Assembly (NCBI RefSeq): GCF_949628215.1
Contig: NC_134277.1
Coordinates: forward strand, 122,623,963-122,687,962
Reading direction: 5' to 3'
Length of the DNA stretch: 64,000 nt
Source: Phalacrocorax aristotelis
Taxonomy: Eukaryota > Chordata > Aves > Suliformes > Phalacrocoracidae
Position 1 is the stretch's first letter; each line of letters begins with the position of its first letter. A program made the translations under genes and the position numbers. Below the pieces are notes generated by a model. That model saw only the letters and a program-made list of their open reading frames with translations. It had not been told where the DNA came from and searched no databases. This document shows, one piece after another, positions 23,789 through 38,000 of the stretch.

Positions 23789-26700
23789 AAAATAAAAGAC
23801 AGATATAATTTGTTTTGGTTCACAAAGGATAAAATCTTCCTGTTGAGCACATTTAGAGAGAGAAATTCATTACCATGAAGCAATTCTTTTCCCATTTGTT
23901 GTGATTTGGAAGAAATACCATAAAGTTGCATTTCTTTCTAAGGCTTTTCTTGCCTGTGTATGAGGTAAGCAATGCTACATACTGTGGATGGACAATAGTA
24001 AGGATTAACTGTAAAGGCTATAGCTATTGCTATGAAATAGGATTTTTTTTGGTGTAATAGACTTTTCTGCAGAAGCAACAATGATAAATGAAACCATTTA
24101 AGAAACAGGTTTTCAATATAAGAATGAACAGCAAATCAAAAAGCAAATCAAACTCAATTTGAGTTGTTAGAAATAAGTAATTTTTTTTTTACTATGTGCA
24201 GCGATTAAGACTCCCATAAAGAATAGGCTTTAGCTTTTTTTTTTGTACCTTCTTTGGAAGGGTCATTTGTGTTTGAGATATTACAACATTCTGATTTTTT
24301 ATAGTATGTGCAATTCCCTCCTTTTTTTTCTCATGATCTTAACTAATCATGCATTATTTCTTCTTGAAAGCAGACTATCTCTTATTGTCACTTCTCAACT
24401 GTTCTGCAAAGGAAAACCCAGGCAGGGTTCATTCAACCATTTCTACCAGGATTAATGTTTGCAAAACATTTCTCAGATTATTGCATTTACAGCTGGTGAT
24501 TGTGAAAATTTTGACCACAACCGTGTTAAGTACCCTGGCCTACTCTTTAGTGATGGAGGGATTCTGTCAGATTTCTCTTGTCATGCACTCTGTCATATGC
24601 CATTTTAAACTGTTCTAGCAGTAGCAGATGTGAAATATACTATGTGTAATCACTGGAAGATAGGTCTTTGTAATAGAAAGAGGCTATCACTAATAGGGAA
24701 GAGAAGCAGACCTGTATATTGGGAGGAAGTCAAGGGAAAAGCATCTTTTTCCCTTTTTTCCACTTCTGCCTCCCTCAGAAGCTGTGGAGAAAGAAATTAC
24801 TGTTTCCCAACTGTATGACAAAAGAGAAGATTCAGCTCCCAGTTACAATACTCACCGGTATATTCAGAGACAGTCTATTGACTTCTTCTCAAAAATAGAG
24901 TTATAAAAGTGCTTGTAGTCACAATAACAGGACACGATCTGGACAGAGATATGGTATTTTTATCTGATCAACACATAATAGGAAAAAAGGGCTTGTACAC
25001 TCAAAAAGTTGTAGCTTTTCTTAGCTGTGTCAGCCATTACATCTCCTTAAAACTTTGAGATCTTCGGCTTCAATAAAATTAATTTTCACTTATACCCATA
25101 AAGCAGAACAATAATTTCACTTTACTTGTTTAGTTGAGGTAGCAGTATTGGGTGCAAGATAAAAGTGTTTTGTCAGTTTGGGAGGTGCACTGAGGCACAG
25201 CCTCTACTATAACAGGAGAGGACTGACAGGACTGGCTGACATCATTCACCCTACTGGGATCATCTCCTGGACAGGCTGAGGCCAGGATGTCTGGGAGAAA
25301 TGCATCAACACTGGGAATAACTTTTTTAAAAAACATTACTGAGGGTGGCTTTTTTCTTCTGTCGCTCTTTTGCAACAAATGAAACACCATCTCATCCTGA
25401 CTTTGAAGTAGTCAGTGATGGAGGGTCTGTAAAACATCCTAATAAATTTTTCAATGGTTGATTACACTCACCTTTAAAGATCTTCCCCATTCCTGCCAAC
25501 CTGAATTTCTCTGTGACAGCATTTTAGGGGTTAGTCAGGAATGCATGACTCAAATAACAAGCAAAAAAGTTTTAAAGTGCTGATTCCACCTCCTCTTCAA
25601 GGATCTTGACAGTGATTTCTGAAGAGGTTGTACCATTTTGTTTAATCCCCAGCTACACCAACTTCAAGAAGTATTTCAGCACAATAGGAGTGGATCAATA
25701 GGTGGAAGCAGCTGGAGATATGCTTTTTGCTTCTGTGAGTGAAAGCTAAAAGCCTGGCTGTTAGAGTATGGTTCCCACTCTGTAGTTTACTTTTTTCAGA
25801 CTAAGTGAGGACCTACAAAATATTGCTAAGTAAGCCAAATGAGAAGGAAAAAGGTGATGGTGTGGTTTTGAGATGGCATAAAAATGTTGGCCAGCTTGAA
25901 ATCTTGGAAACCAGATTTCAAGCTTTAGCTTGATTCACTTGAAAAATTGAATTTAATGAATAGATTTCTTAATATCTCAAATCTTAACATGGCTGAGGAG
26001 TTCTACCCATTACAACTAACTACTTGTATGAAATAGCAGACCATTTCACATTTTTAAAAAATTTAATTTAAAAATAGTTTTCAATCTTCTCATTGATGAC
26101 ATGTATTTTGCATTTTTTTTGTGTTTAATTTCGTTGTCACATTACATATAAAGTAGCATCTTCATCTCAAAAAAAACCACTTCAAATTTTGAAGAAAATT
26201 TTGGAACCTATAATATGTTTTTACAATAAACCTATTTTAGCTAAAATTATCTTCCTAAGAACCTCTAAATTGCAAATTTCACTGTCTCATAATAGTGCAG
26301 AAGCGAAAGGATAATACTAGGGGTAAAATACACAATGAAATAAGTTCTTTTGAGTAAGCATTTCCCCATCATATTTTAACCAGGTTAATTTAATGCTGCC
26401 ATGACTCCAGCTCAGACCCACCATATGTTCAAGTTCAGGTGAAACCTAGAATTACTATTGAATCACACTGACAGGATGTGTTAGTGGCTAGACAATTTCT
26501 CATGACAGTAGCAGACTGACTGAAGTCTTGAATGTAAAAGGCAAGATAAAAGTATGATGTATGTAGGAATCCTTTCACATTCTGTCACAATAAAATGTCT
26601 GCCTGCAAAATACACAATTGATTTGGGGAAAAAAACCTTCCCGTTCTCATTCTGTGCTTTCCAGAAACATATTTTTCTAGGTGAAGCATTAGTTGCTTTG

Positions 26701-28354
26701 TATTTCTTTCTAATTTAATTGCAAAAGAATGACAAGCTGAAAAGCATTAAGCAAATAGATTGTTACTTTCATTATTTATTTTTCTCGTTGTCATAATTAT
26801 TGTCCTACATTAATCTTATGCCATTATTACTTAATGTATTTAGTGGGGGAGTTGTTTATCTATCACCATGCTGTGAATGTAACAGGAGTGCTGTCTGGAG
26901 GGGGCAGTTTTGTGGTGTAAACACTTTTTAAACACCTACACGCCATTGAAACAGAACAGAAAGCGGGTCAGCTCAGAGCTTCTGAGATAAACATGCATAG
27001 ACTAACTCTCTCATGTAAAGACTGATTTTTATCTTGCATTTCTACAATATAGCATTGGACATTAATCTTGAAAGGCGTCAACCGCTAGGCATTATAATAT
27101 CACATGAGACTTTTATGACTAATTCTGAAAACGGGTGTCCTTTCACTTCTTTTTGGACATTAAAGCATCCACAGCATATATTACATATTTTAAAGGAAGA
27201 CTTGCCCTGAATAAGGACTACAATTTATTGGCTGAAACATTGCTTAGCTGAGAAGAGGCCTATTCCTGTACAATATCAGCCAAATACTGTATCCTCCATA
27301 TATTTAACTTGCTCACACTCATAGCATTTAGTTCAGCTCCAAACAGGAAAGTCACTTGAGACTTATTTAAACTGATGGCCATTCTTCTTCAATGTCACCT
27401 AATGCTGAAAACCACTGAGATCGAAAGTGCTTTTCATAATAAATAAATGTAAATTCATTGATGGTGGATTTGAAGTAAAAGAATAAAAAGATCAAAGTGA
27501 ACAGTTGTTCACTAATTCCGACCTACCTAAAAACCTAATGATAAGTATATATAGGAATCGCTATGGCTCAAAGCGTCACAGAGATTAAGTTTACGTTGAT
27601 GCTTGTTCATCTACTCTCGTCTCCCCTGGTTGCTTGCTGAAGTACTTAAAAAAACCCTGAGCAATCTTTTAGCACCTACACAGGAATAATGCAGAAATAC
27701 AGAAGTATTTTGTTGTGACCAAGAAATAATCTAGACCATGTCAGAAGGTCAGAAAGACCAGGCACTGGTATCATGTATACTGAGCCAACTCTCAACTAAG
27801 GAAAATGGACAGCCTCACTGTAAAACACTGGCTTTTACCTCAATAAAACCTTGACTTTTTGGCTGAAGAATAACATCCCTGAAGTATGTTGACAGGATAT
27901 AGTCCTGTGATGGCTAGAGGGAGTTTTAAGACTTCTTTTATGGGCTGATCTTCTCAGGAATTGCTTCCATTTTCTTCTCCCCCTCAGTTTTATGCACATA
28001 TTACACTAAAGTGGATTAAGTCTTTATGGGGAACATGGTCATGGGCTACAGCCAAGCAAAAACTCCTTGAGATGTACCTCAGGTGTGTATTCAATTCAAA
28101 ATGTTGTGAATTTTGGGGCAAAAATGATTTTTTAAAAACCTGTAATATTTCAGGGAAAAAAGAGAACAAATATATGTCAAAACTTTTTGACTGACCATAA
28201 TAATGGAAGTTACAAGATGTAGTGTGAGGAATAAGCAGAATTTAACATTAAGTTGCAATATCAGAGTGAGTAAGTATTTTTCTAATCTCTGAGAAAGCAA
28301 TGCTAACTGCTGTAGTAAATTGTATATGGGGGCTTGATTCTTCCTTCCTTTCAA
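23789..28354. other. AT-rich intergenic sequence, no gene recognised
   Basis: There is no supported open frame, RNA gene or transposon. Some A/T-rich stretches (for example 26,690-26,880) have the texture of conserved non-coding DNA, but conservation cannot be judged from one sequence. Confidence 0.55.
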
Positions 28355-28423
28355 TAAATGGTTGGACTTGATAATCTTAAAGGTCTTTTCCAACCCAAAT
28401 GATTCTGTGATTCTGTGATTCTA
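28355..28423 (+). mobile_element. CR1 LINE, extreme 3' end
   Basis: The short fragment reads GGTTGGACTTGATAATCTTA, then TCCAACCCAAATGATTCTG. It ends in two and a half copies of the octamer ATTCTGTG, the diagnostic CR1 tail. It is on the plus strand. Confidence 0.88.
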
Positions 28424-31135
28424 AACAGCAGTAGCAGTGATGTCTCTGCTTAGACTGGAGCCATCAAATGGGCAGGCTGAGAGGAGGTAAGGAGGATGAA
28501 TTAGCCAGACTCTCACTGGCTGCTGCAGTTTATCAAGAAGAAAATCTGCAGGCTCATCTGTGGTCCAGACCTAACATGACAAACTCCTTGTCACAGAACT
28601 AGCAGAGTTTATCCACCATTTAACAGTAAAAGAACAAGAACATTTTTTAGCTCCTGAGAATTTCTCCCCTGAAACCTAGCTACATATATTATGATTTTTA
28701 TATGCATTTAGCTTAAATAATGCAAATTCATTAACTGAAGTTACTCTTTATTTACATAATTTACAATATGAAAAGTGACCATGCGGCTTATGGCAGAATA
28801 TGTGTAAGGACATATTTTTAGTAGGATTCAGATACTTTGGTATCCATTTAGTTAATGAAAGGGATGCACTTTCAGCATTAACAAATAAAGAATATTTTCA
28901 TGGTATCTTTTCAGGATTGAAAAGATTGTTCAGCTGAAAGCAACTTTCAGTTAATAAACCTCACTTCCATTTCCTCATGTGGAGGAGTGACCTAGAAAAA
29001 ATACTGCTTATATTTGGATGCTGAAATACTGTACTACAAATACAGGATAAAGATTTCATTTCACGTAGTTCCTTATTTCCAAGAAATCCAAGTGCCCCCA
29101 GTATTACATAAGTCACCCTGGACACTAGAGTTGAAGTTACTGTGCTGAGGCATGCTTAGCACTGTTCTAGAATCAGTTGGCAAGTCAATTCAACGTTCAT
29201 TTCAAGGGTATGAAGGAGAAGCAGATTCATGAATAGATAATACAGAAGGCATACATTGTCTGAACACATTAGTTTACAAAAGTGTTCTTAAAGTACTGCT
29301 TTATTGAAAGCGTGCATTTGAAGATCTTTGATTATTCCATTTGCAAGTCAACACATTATGTGCATTGCACTTGTAATAAATTATTATGCCTTAGCTAAAT
29401 AAAGGCCCTCATCCCTGATGCTTCACTTTTATAAGCCTCTTACAGTAATGTGCGTAAAGGCACACAGGAGAGAAGGAGAGAAAGAATTCTTTGTACTTTC
29501 AGTGTTTATCGAACAGCACAGTTTTTGGGTCATCACAAAATGTAGGCACAATTTGAGCAGTACAAGCATAAGAAAAATCTCTCTTTTGAGAATGTTCTTT
29601 TGAGACTTACCAACATTTCCTTTAGCATTGTTTAATTAGCCCTGCTTTCTGACACAGCGTGAAATGAGGACACAAAGAGTTCTCAACTTGTGGGGTGGTG
29701 TGGGGCTGTTTCATGGGTCGTACATTAAAAAAATCAACAGATTGCAAAATGTAGTCAGTACTAAAAGGTATGGAAAGCCAGAGATGTTAGAGAGGGGAGA
29801 AACAGGAGCAGCAAAGGTGGAATATAAACCATCTGACTTTAGCTTGCTTATTCCTTGTGCAGTTTTCTGAAAATTCTGAAGTGACCATTTGTTATTATAT
29901 TGATTTTTTAAAATGTTATAACTATTCTACTTTTCCCAGTTAAGACTCTGGCTGGACAGCAATGGGAATACTTAACATCAGTGAATTGTAACATATAGGG
30001 TCTAAAAGTCAGAATTGAAAATGTAACATCATTAGCTACAAGCTTTTTCTTTCAATAACAGGTGAAATGTTTTTGCAAAACCTATATTAACATAAGGGTA
30101 AAGCAAAAATGTTATATCTTACCAAATGCAAAAAATAATATTTCTGGAACTGATTTAGTAATTTTATATACATATATAGTTTATAACACTCATTAAACAA
30201 CATAGTATATATTTACTGAATTACAGCCCCTTCCCCCCAAACTAACATTACGTATTATTGTATGCAACACCATGTTTGGCATTTCAAGAAAAACTCTTAC
30301 TTGCATACCCAAACTTTTTTGGCTGTGTAATCTTAAATCTGTATTAGCATCTTTTCTCTCCTTCCATATAAAATGGGTAATGCTGCATGTACTTTGTAAA
30401 GCAATCTATTTCATTTCCTAGTTCCCTGTCTTCAGTCTCATATCAAACCACCAAAGCACCACTAATGATGTCTTTGCCTAATTAGTGGGGCCTGTACTAG
30501 AAAAAGTTTATAATCAAGGATGCTGTGTAATGGTGCTTGCATTTCTGCAGGGAAAATTGTTTCTGAACATACTGAATTCTTATAAAGCAGTTTTCTTTTT
30601 CCTAGCAGATTGCTTCATTTTTGTAAAAAGATGCATTCATGCCCATTTTTTTATGTACATATGAACTTACATTTAAGAATGATCATACACTGTATATTTA
30701 AAAATTGCTTTTATTGTTAAAATCTAACAGTAAAAATATTAGAAATAGTAAATTTTGTATTCATTATAATGCTTATATAAGCATTACAATATTGTTTAAT
30801 TAGAGCTGAGCTTCAGACTGGAATAAAACTTTATATTGTGCAATTTTCCACATGGTTTATCATTTAGGCACCATACTTAATGACACAGTTTTGGAAACAG
30901 CTGCTACAAAGCCACCTGAAAAATACACAAAATAGATCTTCTATTTTACTGATCAGGTGGTATAATAAAATAATTGTCATTTACTGGGCAAAGTTTCCTG
31001 GCCTGTTTTATGGAAGATGTCCTCACAGATCCACTGCATTTAGAATCATGAATCTGAACCCAAGTTGTGCTTTTCTTCTACCAAAGGCATGTTGCTTTAG
31101 GTTTTAATGATTGATCAAACAGGCCTGTGCATATA
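28424..31135. other. AT-rich intergenic sequence, no gene recognised
   Basis: No gene is supported. An octamer ATGCAAAT-like site lies in a very AT-rich stretch near 28,720. I see no known repeat here. Confidence 0.55.
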
Positions 31136-31704
31136 TGTCATGGTTTAGCCCCAGCCAGCAACTAAGCACCGCACAGCTGCTTTCTTACTCTCCCCCCTGC
31201 TGGTGGGATAGGGGAGAGAACCTGAAGAACAAAGGTAAGAATATTCATGGGCAGAACAGTTTAATAATGGAAATTATTATTATTAATAAAAAAATTAATA
31301 ATTGTAATGAAAAGGAAAACATCAAGAGCAAGGGAAGGAAATAAAACCCAGGCAAAACAAGTGTTACAACCACTCACCACCTTCCAACCAATGCCCAGCC
31401 AGTCCCTGAGTAGCAGCACCCCAGCAGCTTTCTCCTAGTTTATATACCGAGCATGATGTTATATGGTATGGAATATCCCTTTGGCCAGTTGGGGTCAGCT
31501 GTCCTGGCTGTGCCCCCTTCCAGCTTCTTGTGTACCTGGCAGAGCATGAAAGGCTGGAAAAGCCCTTGACTTAGTGTAAGCACTACTTAGCAACAACTAA
31601 AACATCAGTGTGTTATCAAGATTATTCTCATAGTAAATCCAAACCACAGCACCATACCAGCTACTAAGAAAAAATTTAACTCTATCCCAGCTGAAACAAG
31701 GACA
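31136..31704 (-). mobile_element. Older solo LTR related to copies A and B
   Basis: On the minus strand it starts TGTCCTTGTTTCAGCTGG and ends GGGGCTAAACCATGACA, so both TG and CA termini are intact. The interior aligns with the pair at 5.9 and 12.2 kb but is clearly diverged. The TATA box is TATATAAA (31,439-31,446, minus), the CRE palindrome is degraded, and an AT-rich insertion lies near 31,270-31,300. The flanks ATATA and ATATG match at four of five positions, an eroded 5-bp duplication. No internal retroviral genes are adjacent. Confidence 0.85.
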
Positions 31705-33002
31705 ATATGTTATGCCATCCTCCTTTCATGTCTGAGTTTATCTTGGACTTCTCTGTGGCTGAGGAATCTGTCAATGAGATAAATGATCCCTCAGTAAATC
31801 AAATAGAATGGGCAGGTCCCGAGGTGTTCCCAATATTCTGCATGATTTTCCACTAAAACCTGCACTGGACACTGCAATAAAATCTGCAGTGCTACCCACA
31901 GAAGCAGTAATCATCTTAAGTCATAGGACTGTAATTTAGAAAAACTGGTATCTGTGTCAAAGTAACTGACATCAGCCCTGCTGGCCCAAGATGCTCCCTA
32001 GTTCTCTTATCTGATGGTAATAGCCTGTGTCTTATAACACGATAAGCCTCAGTTGTCAAAGCTTTGTCTTGTGGCTTGCTCAATATTGAATCTTATTTCC
32101 ACTAAAATAATGATTATGATCATAGTAATAACAATAAAAATAATAAAGCCCTCACCTGTAGCCTATTCGAAGAGGCTGGCCCTCTAAAGAAGCATATTTC
32201 AGGAAAGAGAAATTGTCTTGGTACGATCATACATTATAGCAGTTTTTAGACTTCGAACTTTCTGTGGCTTAAAGATACATTTATTCTTGAATATGTAATT
32301 TGCCCTTACATTTACCATGGACATGTATGACCTTTCTTCTCATGCAGTCAACATACTTAAGACAATTCACCAAAAATGAAAATTAATGAGGTTGCAAAGG
32401 CACTGAACATTTCTAGAAGTCTTTATGATGGGATTTTCTTTTCTTGGTGAACTCAGAATTTTTGCCTGCTGGATCTAAGTGCTGCTTCTTGGTGCAGGTA
32501 AAATGACTAAGTAGAATAGCTGTCCCCAGGATACACTATTTGATATGGTGTGTTGGCATATATTTATTTTTAGTGGTATAGTGTGTCATTACTCTTATCT
32601 TTTTATATAAAGACCTTATCCTTTTCCTATTAGAATTAATGCAATGTGGAAGTGGGTATTATTGAGCCTCTGTCATTCCTGACATGGGTTTGTGAGCATG
32701 TGTGCTTAGAAATGTTGCCAGGATGACTAGTTTTTATGAAAATACATCACTGAGAAGCCAACATGCCAATTTCAAATACTGCAAGTGTTTTAAAAATGAA
32801 AGTGAGGACAGTAGCTAATTTAAATAACTTCCTTTTGCTAAGCTATCTTCTACCTTAAAAGAATTCTAAAGCACATTTTGCCCTAGAATAAACAATGTGT
32901 GCTTTTCTTCTATGAAGTTAAATTTTAAAAATCACTTCTTCAGCATAGACCAGAGGGGAGAAAAGTAGACGTGTGATGTTGCTATCCTAACAGGATTTAG
33001 GT

Positions 33003-33033
33003 AAACAAACAGACAAACAAACAAACAAAAAAA
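33003..33033. repeat. (AAAC)n simple repeat
   Basis: Tandem AAAC units with one AGAC variant, ending in an A run. Confidence 0.85.
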
Positions 33034-34836
33034 GGCCTGTCAGTTGTTGATTATGGTCACTCATTTACATTCTTTACTATACACTAGGTACCAACAATGT
33101 GCTCAGAGGTGTGCAAAATATGATTGCTGCCTACTCCTTAAACTTAGGAGTCAGACAGCATAGGTACTAAGAAGGAATGATATTTGTGAAATGCCTAGAT
33201 AGGATTTATTTTTGTTTTAATCACCGATTCCTGTATTGCTTCACTGGAAAATGACATATGACCTTTTAATGACTAAAAGTGTTTTTGGAAGATGACACTT
33301 CTAATAACTTCATGCCCTCACTTGTCTCAATGAACTGAATAATGTGATTTTCAGACAGCCATCTAAATTTGTCCAGATGAGATGATAGCTGTCCAATTTA
33401 TTCAAATTTCCACTCAGCATGCAGTTTATAAATCACAGTTTCTAATTGCCCCTTCACTGTTCAAAATATATACATAAATACCTGATTTAGTCCATATTTC
33501 CTAATAATTTATGCACTCATGCTTGTATATGAGTGTAATTTGCAGACCAAACTTCTGAAGTCCAGCCTGAAAGAGAATTGAACCCATGGTCCATGAGATA
33601 AAAGTCCATGGTCCTTGATGTTGTTGGTAAAAAAAAAAAAAAAGGGTAAAAAAATAGGGGAATGCATCCCTGTGTTGGGATTCAAACTGGTGTATGCCAG
33701 ACTAGTTTCAATTTAGTTTAACTAAAAAGGTCTGCAATGTTAAAGTAAGACTCTGTCAGCCAGGAAAACTGCAATAAATAGTTACTTCCTCCCCTGCCCC
33801 CTTCAAACCACCTTAATTCAGAGTCCCTGACAAGAGGCATGAGACTAGTGAGGCTAAACGAACAATTGTACTTGATGTCCATGGTTTTGGTCTGAGACAT
33901 CATCTCTCTATTTTTCAAGAACTTCTATACTTTGTTTCCTGTGGGTTTCATGCCATCTTTGTATCAGGATTATATGGCAGTTAATTTTTGCATCTACCAC
34001 TTTCTTAAAGTATATGTAGCCATGGGAGTGAAATCTGGTCTCACTGAAATCTCATCCAAGAGTGCATGTCCAAGTTTTCCTTGGAGTTTAGGTGAGAACT
34101 CTTTATTTCAGGAATGCAAATCAAATTGCTTTTGAGACAGCGAAGGAGATAACTTTTTTACCAGACTTATTCAGCATAGTAATCATACACAGTTCCACAG
34201 AATTAACATGCAATGACTGAGTTGTCTTTAAGAATTTAGTAGACAATTTTGTAAAAATCACTAGTTAGGGGATAAAATGAAAGTTGAACAGCAATAAAAA
34301 AATCATACTTGTAAAAAATGTGAAGAATAAAATATTACATAAGTCAAGGCACATCTGAAGGAGAAAGCTATGATCATGAATTATTAGTACAAGAAAAGCA
34401 AAATGTTCACCTTTTAATAAGAAGTCAGTTCAATGACACACAAGATCACAAGGTGACTCCCACATTTCTTAATTTTTGACATTTCTAAATCAGGTGCAAC
34501 AGAACTGGAACCTCTTTCAGCACAGAGAGGTCTTCTTTGCATCATAATTTCTCCGTCACTTTGCTAAATTGTATTCCACATAGGAAAAGAAAAGGTGCAC
34601 TAAAACTTAAACTGAGGGACATTGATGTTTCTGTGTGAGAGTTGCATACTTGGTGTACACAGAGTCACTTATATCACGGAAATTTAAGTATTTGTTTTAG
34701 CTGATGACTTTGGCCAGCTCTTACATTAAAAAAAAAAAAAGAAAAATAATCACGTTTTGCCAAACATTGACTGCAGACATGACTAAGCTTAGATGCCCTG
34801 TCTATTTTGGTTGATTTTATAGGGAACCTAAGGAGA

Positions 34837-35075
34837 TGAGTTCTATAACTGAAGGTGCTGAGCAAGGTGCCCAAGGTCTGGGGAGGAGCAGGCTACCTGT
34901 GCACAACAGCAAGAATTCAATCAGGAGTATTCTCAAAATAGAGATAACTTTATTACCATTTTGTATCCAGTTTATATCCAACTTCAAATTATGGTGGCTC
35001 CTAACCAGTCTGCTTAAATACCTTCTTATACCACAGCAGCTTTGCAAAACTGTTAAGGAGTGCCTCCGTCGGATT
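34837..35075 (-). mobile_element. Possible LTR remnant on the minus strand
   Basis: On the minus strand a TATTTAAG element (35,013-35,020) is followed about 60 bases later by AATAAAGTTATC (poly(A) hexamer at 34,949-34,954). A segment ending ACTCA at 34,837 comes next. Alpharetroviral LTRs use a similar TATTTAAG box with a nearby AATAAA. Only the order of signals supports this; I found no matching second copy and no target duplication. Confidence 0.25.
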
Positions 35076-38000
35076 TTTTTTATTTGGTTGGTTTTTGGTT
35101 TTGCTTTTTGTTTCTTTTCATTTCCATTTTACTGGACTTCCACTATATTTATATATGAGTAGAAGAAATGTGATACTCTTACTTTTGAAAGTTATGCTTT
35201 TGATAGGGCGGGGCACAAGTACCTCTTTCAAGGTTTACAGGAGAGAACTGATTGTAGAGATAAAACAGGAATATTTTGGAAATGAATCTTTTTTAACATA
35301 AAGCATTTGTAGGCAACCATGTTTTTACTAGACTCCCATCAGTGGTGTCATTGGTGTTGGCCATAGGTTCATGTTAAACAAAGATGGCATGTTTTAAGGA
35401 ATATTGAATAAAACAGACTTCTCTGGACCTCAGTGGCTGTGAGTGAATACCACATAACACAGAAAAGGACACTAAGCACATAGTAGAAGAACAGCTTCGA
35501 GTAAGCTGAAAAGCTATGTAACAAAATAAATGGAGAGGGATTTAGCAGTCTCTATTCATTTTGTATGTGCAAGAAATAGTTGTCATAAAAAATTATAAAA
35601 TGATAGGCAGCCTTTTCAGGTCACGCTTTAAGCTCTTCTAGTCTTAACAGCTACCCAGAGTGGAAGAGAATAACCTTGAAAATATATTATATACATGTAA
35701 GCTGTGATTAAAAAAGAAACATAAAAGGAACAATGTTTGTTAATACTAAGAGAGAAAATGTCCACCTTTTGGTTAAAAATGGGACAAGCCATCAAGAACG
35801 CTCAGAACAACAGTGGACCAAATCCCCTGAGAAATCATTTGAGGCTGTTTCCCAAGGATAAGGAAGCCCTCAACACAAAATGTATATGTGTGAAGACTCT
35901 TACTTTCATTCATTTCCCTGGAAGCATTTCCCCTTTTCTAATTAGCAGTTGAAAGAGGACTAAGTAGGTTTCTTGCCGTGTATGTTGTTTACCCGAGAAA
36001 AATATGAGGCTTATTCATCGCTGAACAAAGTGAAACCAGTGAAGCAGCTGACGTGTGGAGGCCTGAAAAGGGCATCAGCCCTGGTAGGTTGCCACAAGCT
36101 CCAGCCCTTAAATTTAAGAAGTACTAACTCAGTGCTGCTGATGTTGAGCCTTGGGAAACAAAGTAGTTTGGGACACCCCAGAGACAGGCTGAAAACAGTT
36201 AGAAAATACAGTGTTCATATGAACTTTCTAAAAAGGTGATCATCCAGCCTGAGCTTAGGATAGAAAGGGAATTGTGCAACAATGACATTAAGACATGATG
36301 TGGGAGCAGATACTTCACCAGCCTATGCAAGAGAGAAAACTAATCACTGTAACATATACATGCCTGTTTCTGAGGTCTATCTCTTAGTTAAATTTATGAA
36401 GGAAGATTTTGCTCTTCAACTGTGCAATGCTATACGTGGAGCAACTGCATTTGCAGCAATTCTTTACAGTCCTGACACACTGAAACCAAGAGTTCACTTG
36501 GTGTTGCTACTGTTCATGGGAATCAACTCATGCTGTTTCATGACAATCAACTGTCTTCATAGTATTCTTACGATAGAACCTTCTGAAGCAAAAATCCTTC
36601 ATAAAACAGTTAAGAATTTATGTGATCGCTGCAGAATTATTTCCATGCCACATGCATGTCCTGACACAGTCTGAAAATATTCTTTTTCATGAAACTTTAA
36701 CTGCAAGGTGCCTGACCTGAAAGGAATCACTGAAAAATGGGAGAAAGATGCCTCCTGCCATTAGAAGGATAAAGCTTAACACAATAGTACTGAAAAATAC
36801 CTGGGAAAAGTAGGAAATACAATTTTATTTATTGCTATACTGTATTACCATCCAAATCTGGCCTTATTGCACAGACATTTGGACAAAGTGTTTGTTAAAA
36901 AGAAAAAAACCCAATGATTTACTGGAATCTTGGTATAGGATAACATTTACATGGGGAAACAAATCTCCCAAGAATGATGGCTAATAGATGTCCTGTGATG
37001 ATGTGAGGCTTATTTTCAAGGGTCCCTACAGTGGTGCATTCAGATGAATCAGGAGAGACTCCTCAAATTACCATTTTACTCTTTTCTTACAATCCAGCTG
37101 GCCACGATGCCCTGTGACCACCCCAGCATGCGCATAATTCATTGCTATTGATACATCTTAATTGCATACAAAGCACCTCCTAAGGACTACATTCAGAAGA
37201 CTGTACTTGTGACCATTTCTGCAGGAACAGTTTCTATTGACTTTGACAAATATCTTATCTATGCACAATCTGATACTTCTGCAGTAATGACACTTTGAGA
37301 CACTCTAGCCAGGACGTTAATCAACATATTTAGACATGCAAATTGGGCTAGACACAGCAGGATTTGCCTTGGGGCAATTTCTACAGCCATCCAAAATTCC
37401 CAGCTGGAGGGCTCCTGTAACCATCAGTCGAATGCTTAAATGCAAAGGTTCAGTCAGTTTGCAATTGGTCCATTGCCTCAAGCTGAGCCATTATATCACC
37501 TCTGAAGATGACCGACTGAGGAGTTCCTGAACCATTCAAGGAATTAAGTGTGCACTCGGCATGTATATGCACAGCACCAGTACCCAGCTATGCCACAATT
37601 ATAACTTAAGAGCAAACTTTTTTTTCATACTTAGAACTGACTTTTAACTTAAGTCCCATAGCCACAGTCTGAGACATCATATTATCAAAATGAATGATAA
37701 ATATTTTGCGTATAGTTGCAGTGAAATTGTTCTACGAATTTTTTAGACACATTTCTACAAGTTTGGCAAAGAAAAGGGAGCTAACAAGACAGCATCTCTT
37801 GAAAGACTTCATAAGTAGACTGTTAATTCGAAAAGGCAAATATGTATGGGATGACAGTTCTTGCTTCATTAAGTGGTAAATAACAAAAAAATAGAAAAAA
37901 GATAAAAACTAACAATCTCGATGTATTTGGAAGATATCAAGACCAGAAAACCAAAGAGAAGTGTTAGTTCAATAAAAAATGCACAACAGAAAACGATTTA

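Noticed and set aside
36282..36674. 130-codon plus-strand frame, the longest outside repeats and the CpG island
   Set aside because: No recognisable domain, no splice-site or promoter context, and of a length that chance allows in 64 kb. Left unannotated.
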